Assembly (NCBI GenBank): GCA_945872285.1
Contig: CAMBZR010000001.1
Location: forward strand, 1-64,000
Direction: 5' to 3'
DNA: 64,000 nt
DNA from: Bordetella parapertussis
Lineage (GTDB): Bacteria; Pseudomonadota; Gammaproteobacteria; Burkholderiales; Burkholderiaceae_B
Part shown: positions 57,485-64,000 of the stretch, piece after piece
Layout: each line of letters starts with the position of its first letter
How positions within the stretch are numbered: position 1 is the stretch's first letter
The notes under the pieces: generated by a model
Told to the model about the DNA's origin: nothing
What the model saw: only the letters and a program-made list of their open reading frames with translations
Database searches by the model: none
Program-made: the position numbers and the translations under genes

Positions 57485-58941
57485 TGGCTTACGAAATCGT
57501 CATTGGTCTCGAGACACACACCCAACTTTCGACCCAAACCAAAATTTTTTCAGGTAGCAGCACGCGCTATGGCGCGCAGCCTAACACGCAAGCCAACGAA
57601 GTCGATATGGCGCTGCCCGGCACCTTGCCTGTCATGAACCGCGCTGCGGTTGAGCATGCCATTCGTTTGGGCCTAGCCGTTGGTGCCACGATCGCGCCCC
57701 GTTCGATTTTTGCGCGAAAGAATTATTTTTATCCTGACCTTCCCAAAAACTATCAAATTAGCCAGTACGAAATTCCTGTCGTGCTAGGAGGCTCGCTGAC
57801 TTTTTTCGTAGGCGACAAAGAGACCACCATCAATCTCACCCGTGCCCACCTTGAAGAAGACGCGGGCAAATCGTTACACGACAATTACCTTGGTCCGCAT
57901 GGTGAGCTATCCACTGGCATTGATTTAAATCGAACCGGTACACCGCTGCTTGAAATCGTCTCTGAACCCGAGCTACGCTCGGCCGCCGAGGCCGTCGCCT
58001 ACGCCAAAACTCTGCACAGCCTGGTGATGTGGCTAGGCATTTGTGATGGCAACATGCAAGAAGGTTCGTTTCGGGTCGACGTCAACGTGTCAGTACGCCC
58101 TGTTGGTCAAAAAGAATTTGGCACGCGCGCCGAAATCAAAAACGTAAATTCTTTTCGCTTTATCGAACGCGCCATCAACTATGAAGTTCGGCGTCAGATC
58201 GAGCTGATCGAAGACGGCGGCAAGGTGGTTCAAGAAACCCGACTCTACGACGCCGATCTTGACGAAACGCGCAGTATGCGGAGCAAAGAAGACGCGCACG
58301 ATTACCGTTATTTTCCAGATCCCGATTTACCGCCGCTGGTAATTAGTCAAGACTGGATTGATCAAGTCCAACAATCAATGCCCGCTCTGCCCGATGCGCT
58401 CAGGACACGCTTTGTGAACGACTTTGGAATCGCGCCCATCGACGCGGCCCAACTGTCGAGCAGCCGTGCGCTGGCAACCTACTTTGAAGAGGTCGTCAAC
58501 GCCTTGCCTTCTGGTCAAGCCAAACTTGCGGCCAACTGGCTGATGGGTGAAGTCACGGCAACCTTAAACCGAGAAGAGAAAGACATCACGCAGTGCCCCG
58601 TGACGGCACCCTTGCTGGCTGCACTGCTCAAACGCATTTTGGACAACACCGTTTCAAACAAAATCGCGCGCGATGTCTTTGCCGCGATGTGGGCCGGCGA
58701 AGAAAATGGGCAGCCCGATGCCATCATCGCAGCTAAGGGCCTCACCCAAATCAACGACTCGGGCGCCATCGAGGCAATGATTGAGGCTGTGCTGGCAGCA
58801 AACGCTGCAATCGTGGCCGAATACCGCGCAGGCAAACAAAAAGCCTTCAACTCGTTAGTGGGTCAAATCATGAAGGCGGCCAAAGGCAAAGCGAACCCTC
58901 AGCAGGTCAACGATTTGCTCAAAGCAAAGCTCGACCGATAA
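57484..58941 (+). CDS. gatB: Aspartyl/glutamyl-tRNA amidotransferase subunit B
   Basis: 485 residues. Activates the carboxyl group of the mischarged aminoacyl-tRNA. Family motifs: [23 protein letters not shown] at the start, [21 protein letters not shown] block at about 80-96, [13 protein letters not shown], and the C-terminal YqeY-like helical domain with [23 protein letters not shown] 57484 (TAATG overlap). Ends 78 nt before the pyrE stop on the other strand. Confidence 0.97.
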   Translation: MAYEIVIGLETHTQLSTQTKIFSGSSTRYGAQPNTQANEVDMALPGTLPVMNRAAVEHAIRLGLAVGATIAPRSIFARKNYFYPDLPKNYQISQYEIPVVLGGSLTFFVGDKETTINLTRAHLEEDAGKSLHDNYLGPHGELSTGIDLNRTGTPLLEIVSEPELRSAAEAVAYAKTLHSLVMWLGICDGNMQEGSFRVDVNVSVRPVGQKEFGTRAEIKNVNSFRFIERAINYEVRRQIELIEDGGKVVQETRLYDADLDETRSMRSKEDAHDYRYFPDPDLPPLVISQDWIDQVQQSMPALPDALRTRFVNDFGIAPIDAAQLSSSRALATYFEEVVNALPSGQAKLAANWLMGEVTATLNREEKDITQCPVTAPLLAALLKRILDNTVSNKIARDVFAAMWAGEENGQPDAIIAAKGLTQINDSGAIEAMIEAVLAANAAIVAEYRAGKQKAFNSLVGQIMKAAKGKANPQQVNDLLKAKLDR

Positions 58942-59019
58942 ACCGCACGCCCCACTGACCGGCTTAGTGCAGACGACTTGACTGAGCCCTGACCGCTATT
59001 GGGCTGGCGGTAGATAGTT

Positions 59020-59694
59020 TTACTGGATGCCGTAGCGCATACGATAGGCGAGTACAGCCTCGCGATATTGAGCAAACTCGGCATTCTGTCTAAGCAGCGC
59101 TAAGATATCGTCAAGCGAAGCGATTGTCACCACCGGCAGGCCGTAGCGTTGCTGCACCTCTTGCACCGCCGAATGAGGCGATAACTGACCCTCAGCGCCG
59201 GCGCGTTCCATACGATCCATTGCGATCAGTACCGCACAGGGTTCAGCGCCCGCCGCGCGGATTATCTCGACCGACTCGCGTACCGACGTACCCGCGGTGA
59301 TCACGTCATCAATAATGACGACGCGCCCTTTGAGCGGTGCGCCCACTAAGACTCCGCCCTCGCCGTGATCTTTAGCTTCTTTGCGGTTGTAGGCAAAGTC
59401 GATCGGTTGCCCATGCATCGCCGGATGAGACGCCAACGCCACCGCGGTGGCAGTTGCCAGCGGTATCCCCTTATACGCGGGCCCAAACAACATATCGAAG
59501 GGCAGTTTAGAATTCACTAAGGCTTGAGCATAAAATTGTGCCAAGCGGCCAACCGAAGCACCAGAATTAAATAACCCAGCATTAAAAAAATACGGGCTCG
59601 TGCGCCCCGACTTGGTCACAAAACTACCAAAGCGCAGCACGCCTTCACTCAGGGCAAACTGCACAAATGCACCACGTTCTGAACCCGTCGACAT
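59020..59694 (-). CDS. pyrE: Orotate phosphoribosyltransferase
   Basis: Adds phosphoribose from PRPP to orotate. 224 residues. The PRPP motif [13 protein letters not shown] is at 125-137; the N-terminal [13 protein letters not shown] (28-40) and [11 protein letters not shown] (70-80) also fit. ATG 59694. Divergent from xth with 62 nt between starts. It is far from pyrB but shows that several pyr genes cluster within this window. Confidence 0.96.
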   Translation of the reverse strand: MSTGSERGAFVQFALSEGVLRFGSFVTKSGRTSPYFFNAGLFNSGASVGRLAQFYAQALVNSKLPFDMLFGPAYKGIPLATATAVALASHPAMHGQPIDFAYNRKEAKDHGEGGVLVGAPLKGRVVIIDDVITAGTSVRESVEIIRAAGAEPCAVLIAMDRMERAGAEGQLSPHSAVQEVQQRYGLPVVTIASLDDILALLRQNAEFAQYREAVLAYRMRYGIQ

Positions 59695-59756
59695 TGCAGA
59701 CCTCGCGATTAAAGTGTTCGATGGCTTGAATTATCTCATTGACCAGGAGCCTGACC

Positions 59757-60548
59757 TTGCTACGCATCACTTCACTGAACCTAAACGGTATCCGTTCGGC
59801 CTATAACAAAGGGCTCGCGAACTGGTTAAAAGTACATCAGGCCGACATTCTTTGCCTTCAAGAACTCAAAGCCCACCTCGCTGACATTCACGAAGATTTC
59901 CAACACCCACTCGACTATACCGGCCATTTTTTTGCCGCCGAGAAAAAGGGCTATAGCGGCGTAGGGCTCTATTTGAAACAGCAGCCTGAGCATGTGATCC
60001 AAGGTATCGGCTGCGAAGAGTTCGATCTTGAGGGGCGTGTGATTCGGGCCGACTGGTCAAATATTTCTGTGATCAGCGCCTATTTGCCCTCTGGCTCGAG
60101 CGGCCCCGAGCGGCAAGAGGCCAAGTTTCGGTTTCTCGACCAATTTGGCCCGTGGCTGCAAGGCTTAATGGAAGGTCATAAAAAGACCAAGCGCGAGTAC
60201 GTGATTTGCGCCGACTGGAATATCGCACACAAAGAAATCGACCTGAAAAACTGGAAGTCGAATCAAAAAAATTCAGGCTTTACGCCTGAAGAGCGCGCTT
60301 GGGTCACAAAGGTGATCGATGAGGTGGGCTTTGTCGATGTTTTCAGGCAACTCGATCCACGCGCTGAACAATACACCTGGTGGAGCAATCGCGGCCAGGC
60401 CTGGGCCAAAAACGTTGGGTGGCGACTCGACTATCAGCTTGTGACGCCCGGCCTAGCTGCACGAGCAAAAGCCGCTAGTATTTACAAAGACGAACGCTTT
60501 TCTGATCATGCGCCGCTCACGATTGATTACGACTTTGCGTTGAAGTGA
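59757..60548 (+). CDS. xth: Exodeoxyribonuclease III (AP endonuclease)
   Basis: 263 residues. Repairs abasic sites and removes 3' blocks. N10 (NLNGIRSA), E36 (LQELK), D153 and N155 (CADWNIAH), and the SDHAPL motif near the C-terminus complete the catalytic set. The start is TTG at 59757, chosen because AGGAGC lies 7 nt upstream and no ATG fits. Earlier codons of the same frame are not family-like. Converges with ampG. Confidence 0.95.
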   Translation: MLRITSLNLNGIRSAYNKGLANWLKVHQADILCLQELKAHLADIHEDFQHPLDYTGHFFAAEKKGYSGVGLYLKQQPEHVIQGIGCEEFDLEGRVIRADWSNISVISAYLPSGSSGPERQEAKFRFLDQFGPWLQGLMEGHKKTKREYVICADWNIAHKEIDLKNWKSNQKNSGFTPEERAWVTKVIDEVGFVDVFRQLDPRAEQYTWWSNRGQAWAKNVGWRLDYQLVTPGLAARAKAASIYKDERFSDHAPLTIDYDFALK

Positions 60549-60618
60549 GTTTGTCAGCAGGTGATTCGCACGCAGTACGCACAAGCTAGGCCGACACGGC
60601 GTGCCAAAATAATTTTGC

Positions 60619-61893
60619 TTACAAGCCACGCGCGTCAATGCGCTCGATATCTTGTCTGCGCCAGTGCAACAACCACAGTCCGGGCAGAGCGATCAAGACC
60701 GTCAGTAAAAAAAACACCGGCCAACCCGCAACCTGCACCAACTGGGGCGTTAAGGGGCCGGCGAGATAGGTGCGCCCGACGGCCGACAACGCGGAAAGTA
60801 ACGCAAATTGCGTCGCAGAAAACTGTTGATTGCAAAGCCCCATCAAGAGTGCCACAAAAGCTGCGGTCCCCATCCCGCCGCATAAGTTTTCGATGCCAAC
60901 GCCAGCGGCCATCAGCCATACGTTGTGAGGGCCTACCGAGATGACCCAGAACCCCACGTTTGAAACCGCTTGCAAGACGCCAAAGAGCATCAACGAGCGA
61001 TACAAACCCAGACGCGCCATTAACGCGCCACCCGCCAACGCTCCAACAATCGTGGCCGCTAAACCCAATAATTTATTGACCGTGCCCACTTCTGTTGCGG
61101 TGTAGCCTGCAGCACGAATCAAAAAAGTAGTCGACAAGGCTCCTGCAAACGCGTCACCCAACTTATACAAAACAATCAACACCAACACCGTCACGGCCTC
61201 GGGTCGCCCAAAAAACTCACGGAAGGGTTCAAGCACCGCTTGCTTCAAAGAGCGCGGCGTTAGCGCAGGCACCTCGGGCTCGGGCGCCCAAAAGCTTGCC
61301 AGCGCCACCAACAACATCAAGGCTCCCATCAGCAGGTAGGTTGACCCCCAGCCCAGCCACTGATCGGCCAAAATCAACGCCAAGCCGCCCGACACTAACA
61401 TCGCCAAGCGGTAACCCAAGACCGATAACGCCGCCCCCGCACCACGCTCATCTTTGCGCAACACGTCGCTGCGATACGCGTCAAAAGCGATGTCTTGCGT
61501 GGCCGAAAAAAACGCTACAAATACCGCCACGAACGCCAGAAGCCACAAACTTTTGCCCGGAGACAACGAGCCCATTGCCAACAAGCCTAGCGCCAGCAAC
61601 ACCTGCATCAATACCATCCAGCCTCGCCTGCGACCCAGCCACGGCGGCGCATACCGGTCAACTAGGGGCGCCCATAAAAACTTTAAGGTGTAGGCCGTGC
61701 CCACCAGCGTCAAAAAGCCGATCTCTTGTAACGAGACTTGCTCGATGGTTGCCCAAGCCTGCAACGTCCCACCGGTCAAGGCCAGGGGCAAGCCGCTGGC
61801 AAAACCGAGTGCCAGCAAGGGTGCGACGCGCGGACTGGTATAAAGCTTTGAGAGAGCCACGGTTACGACCGGTGCTGCATTGGGCTCGCTCAT
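60619..61893 (-). CDS. ampG: AmpG-family muropeptide permease
   Basis: 424 residues, twelve to fourteen membrane segments. The MFS-like AmpG motif set: LALGFASGLPLALTGGTLQAW (about 27-47), LKFLWAPLVDRYAPPWLGRRRGW, and SATQDIAFDAYRSDVL. Imports GlcNAc-anhydroMurNAc peptides for cell-wall recycling, which also feeds beta-lactamase induction. ATG 61893 overlaps the metW stop (ATGA), so it is co-translated with methionine genes, an order seen in related genomes. Confidence 0.92.
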   Translation of the reverse strand: MSEPNAAPVVTVALSKLYTSPRVAPLLALGFASGLPLALTGGTLQAWATIEQVSLQEIGFLTLVGTAYTLKFLWAPLVDRYAPPWLGRRRGWMVLMQVLLALGLLAMGSLSPGKSLWLLAFVAVFVAFFSATQDIAFDAYRSDVLRKDERGAGAALSVLGYRLAMLVSGGLALILADQWLGWGSTYLLMGALMLLVALASFWAPEPEVPALTPRSLKQAVLEPFREFFGRPEAVTVLVLIVLYKLGDAFAGALSTTFLIRAAGYTATEVGTVNKLLGLAATIVGALAGGALMARLGLYRSLMLFGVLQAVSNVGFWVISVGPHNVWLMAAGVGIENLCGGMGTAAFVALLMGLCNQQFSATQFALLSALSAVGRTYLAGPLTPQLVQVAGWPVFFLLTVLIALPGLWLLHWRRQDIERIDARGL

Positions 61894-62585
61894 GAGCGCC
61901 TACGGGCAAGCTGCTGAGGGTCTGCCGTAAAGCGATACGCCGCCAAGGTACTGCGCCAACCCGCCAGTAACTTGACCTCGCGCTTGGCATTAAACGTCGC
62001 GCGCTCAAGAATGCTGAAACCGAGTTTGTGGGCCAGGCGTTCAAAGTCTTTCAGGGTGCACAGATGAATATTGGGCGTGTCATGCCAGTCGTAAGGCATT
62101 TGACCCGTCACTGGCATACGCCCCGAAAGAATCGACCAACCATGTGGCCAGTAACCAAAGTTTGGAAACGAGACGATCGCTTCGCGCCCGACACGCGTCA
62201 TTTCTCGCAGCAGGTGTTCCGTGTTGTGCATCGACTGTAGTGTCTGCGAAAGCACCACAATGTCAAACTGCTGATCATCAAACATGGCTAGGCCATCTTC
62301 AAGGTTTTGCTGAATGACGTGCACGCCGCGTTGCACGCAGGTCAGCACCCGCTCATCGCTAATTTCAACGCCAATGCCTTGCACGGCCTTACTGCGCTTG
62401 AGGTGCGCAAGCAACGTCCCGTCCCCGCAGCCCAAATCAAGCACGCGAGTCTGCGGCTGTACCCATTGCGCGATGCGGGCAAGATCGCCACGCAGCTCTG
62501 CCGCTTGGGGCACTTGCAACGAGCCGATGACTCGGGCCTGAGCCGCTGGTGGCGTCTGACTTGTAGCGTTTGTGTCGTGACTCAT
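61890..62585 (-). CDS. metW: MetW, methionine biosynthesis methyltransferase-fold protein
   Basis: 231 residues. Class I SAM-dependent methyltransferase fold: motif [11 protein letters not shown] at 48-57, motif [14 protein letters not shown]. In proteobacteria metW is fused or adjacent to metX and is required for its activity in some species. Start ATG 62585 overlaps the metX stop by 4 nt. A polar 17-residue leader precedes the fold. Confidence 0.93.
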   Translation of the reverse strand: MSHDTNATSQTPPAAQARVIGSLQVPQAAELRGDLARIAQWVQPQTRVLDLGCGDGTLLAHLKRSKAVQGIGVEISDERVLTCVQRGVHVIQQNLEDGLAMFDDQQFDIVVLSQTLQSMHNTEHLLREMTRVGREAIVSFPNFGYWPHGWSILSGRMPVTGQMPYDWHDTPNIHLCTLKDFERLAHKLGFSILERATFNAKREVKLLAGWRSTLAAYRFTADPQQLARRRS

Positions 62586-63811
62586 CGCTGCGCCTCGGGC
62601 TGGGTATTGACTGCATTCAGTGTCGCGGCAATCCGCAAAAAGTATGCGCGCATCAAACCATGATAGCGAGCATCATCAAGCAAAAAGGCGTCATGCCCAT
62701 GAGGCGCGTCAATTTCAGCGTACGTTGCAGCCTGTTCATTTTTAAGCAACGCTTGGACGATTTCTCGCGAGCGCGCAGGCGCAAACCGCCAGTCTGTTGT
62801 AAATGAAATCAGCAAAAAATCTGCCGTGGCCGGCGCCAGCGCTTTGGCTAAATCGCCGTTTGTTGTACGCGCAGGATCAAAATAATCAAGCGCGCGAGTG
62901 ATCAACAGATAAGTATTAGCATCAAAGTAGCGTGAAAATTTTTCGCCCTGATACCGCAGATAAGATTCGACCTCAAACTCAACACCATAGCCATAATGAA
63001 ACGCGCCTCCTGCGGCAGGCTCGCGCTGGGTTCGTCCAAATTTTTCAGCCATATCGTCGTCTGACAAGTAGGTGATGTGCCCCACCATCCGTGCGACCGA
63101 CAATCCATGACGCGGTACGGTTTGGTGCGCATAATAATCACCACCATGAAACTCAGGATCAGTAATAATCGCGCGCCGCGCCACTTCGTTAAAAGCAATA
63201 TTCTGTGCGGATAACCTTGGCGTCGAGGCAACCACCACACAATGCGCAACTCGCTGGGGTAACGTGATCGCCCAGCTTAAGGCCTGCATACCACCAAGCG
63301 AGCCTCCCATGACGGCAGCAAAGCGCTCGATCCCGAGCTCGTCTGCCACGCGAGCCTGCGCGCGTACCCAATCCTCAACAGTCAAGACCGGAAACGCAGC
63401 CCCCCAGGGCTTGCCAGTTTCGGGTCGGACAGTGGCCGGACCAGTCGAACCAAAACACGAACCAAGATTATTGATACCAATCACAAAAAATACATTGGTA
63501 TCCACGGGTTTGCCGGGGCCAACCAAATTGTCCCACCAGCCAATATCCTCAGGGTTGTCGGCGGCGCGACCCGCCACATGATGCGAGGCGTTCAACGCGT
63601 GACACACCAATACCGCGTTGCTGGCCTGAGGGTTGAGCGTGCCGTAGGTTTCAATCGCCAACTCGTAGGAGTTGATCGTCTGCCCGCTACTCAGGGCAAG
63701 CGGCTCGTGAAACTGAAAAAACTGAGTACGGACAACTCCCACCGAGCCTGCCTGCGCTTCGGTAGCCGTTTTTGAAGCGTGCGCGTCTTGAGAAACGAAC
63801 TGTGTGGTCAT
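62582..63811 (-). CDS. metX: Homoserine O-acyltransferase MetX
   Basis: 409 residues. Alpha/beta hydrolase fold enzyme that acylates homoserine; the nucleophile is S171 in GGSLGGMQ, and the Asp/His of the triad are in the C-terminal half (PHGHDAFLL carries the histidine). [17 protein letters not shown] is the family signature. In Proteobacteria with a MetW partner, succinyl-CoA is often the donor; the donor cannot be settled here. ATG 63811 with AGAAGG about 5 nt upstream. First gene of metX-metW-ampG. Confidence 0.95.
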   Translation of the reverse strand: MTTQFVSQDAHASKTATEAQAGSVGVVRTQFFQFHEPLALSSGQTINSYELAIETYGTLNPQASNAVLVCHALNASHHVAGRAADNPEDIGWWDNLVGPGKPVDTNVFFVIGINNLGSCFGSTGPATVRPETGKPWGAAFPVLTVEDWVRAQARVADELGIERFAAVMGGSLGGMQALSWAITLPQRVAHCVVVASTPRLSAQNIAFNEVARRAIITDPEFHGGDYYAHQTVPRHGLSVARMVGHITYLSDDDMAEKFGRTQREPAAGGAFHYGYGVEFEVESYLRYQGEKFSRYFDANTYLLITRALDYFDPARTTNGDLAKALAPATADFLLISFTTDWRFAPARSREIVQALLKNEQAATYAEIDAPHGHDAFLLDDARYHGLMRAYFLRIAATLNAVNTQPEAQR

Positions 63812-63960
63812 ACGGACCTTCTTTAGCGGGATTTATGAGGCGCCCGCAAGCGGATCGAGCAAATCGGCGCCAACTGAGTCAAATTCTAGCATTGCGAACC
63901 CCTCACTTGGTACAGACGCATACATTAGTAACAATTTGAATCTTTAAACCCCCAAAATCT

Positions 63961-63993
63961 TACAAATGGCTACAAATTTTTTCTGACTGTCAG
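63961..63993. promoter_or_regulatory. Direct repeat and inverted repeat at the right edge
   Basis: TACAAAT occurs twice, 10 nt apart (63961-63967 and 63971-63977), one helical turn. CTGAC and GTCAG (63983-63993, one base between) follow. Also, TTGGTA (63907-63912) and AACAAT (63930-63935) are spaced 17 bp on the plus strand and could be a promoter reading out of the window. The 189 nt from 63812 to 64000 otherwise hold no gene that I can see. Confidence 0.3.
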
Positions 63994-64000
63994 GGGTTTT

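Noticed and set aside
58942..59019. Terminator between gatB and pyrE
   Set aside because: AGCCC and GGGCT pair across 11 nt, but no T-run follows directly and the stem is only 5 bp.
60549..60618. Terminator between xth and ampG
   Set aside because: GCCG-ACA-CGGC is short, and the T-rich stretch lies about 10 nt further on and is interrupted by A residues.

Overview
This 64 kb window is a stretch of ordinary chromosome from a betaproteobacterium, most likely order Burkholderiales and close to the Alcaligenaceae (Bordetella/Achromobacter relatives). The grouping is inferred from gene content and order: a pyrB gene followed by a dihydroorotase-like pyrC' that lacks metal ligands, a DUF3460 protein next to scpA, argJ followed by a DUF815 ATPase and a Nudix-ThiE fusion, metX-metW, a Bug-type solute receptor, and a 1195-residue fused indolepyruvate oxidoreductase. 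Base composition looks even. I see no insertion sequence, prophage, CRISPR array, tRNA or rRNA, and no gene-free stretch longer than 300 bases.

Layout. 1-4645 (minus): a tight run rubredoxin, yqgE, ruvX, pyrR, pyrB, pyrC', plsC; plsC is cut by the left edge. 4774-7565 (plus): a ThiD-like protein, thiE, hemL. 7598-12188 (minus): a complete branched-chain-amino-acid type ABC importer. 12373-16445 (plus): an alpha/beta hydrolase, then argJ, a DUF815 ATPase and a MutT-ThiE fusion. 16371-25448 (minus): an MdtABC-type tripartite RND efflux system with its outer-membrane channel. 25468-27622 (minus): pilD, coaE, zapD. 27716-30840: an NlpE-like lipoprotein, a short LuxR-type HTH protein, and the DUF3460-scpA-panC run. 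30943-33498: a DHA2 exporter and a Bug receptor. 33588-37754 (minus): the general amino acid importer aapJQMP. 37935-39589: ftsEX. 39595-48272: an SDR remnant and an acyl-CoA cluster (tandem CaiB fusion, Cys-less thiolase, DUF35 protein, indolepyruvate oxidoreductase). 48527-55367: mutY, then rodA, mrdA, mreD, mreC, mreB. 55643-58941: gatCAB. 59020-63811: pyrE, xth, ampG, metW, metX.

How the genes fit together. Most of the window is core housekeeping: pyrimidine synthesis (pyrB, pyrC', pyrR, pyrE), cell shape and division (mreBCD, mrdAB, ftsEX, zapD, scpA), tRNA-dependent amidation (gatCAB), methionine (metXW), arginine (argJ), heme (hemL), CoA (panC, coaE) and thiamine salvage (thiE). Overlaps of 1-8 nt between stop and start codons are frequent and imply translational coupling. 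Accessory character is concentrated in the transporters and in the 40-48 kb acyl-CoA cluster.

I did not find a clearly new defence or mobile system. The most interesting items are: the divergent CaiB-fusion / Cys-less-thiolase-DUF35 pair with a structured intergenic region; a ThiD homologue without its catalytic cysteine; a prepilin peptidase without the methyltransferase cysteines; a long perfect hairpin between aapJ and aapQ; and a perfect inverted repeat over the likely liv promoter. All positions come from reading the sequence by eye. No database search was possible.
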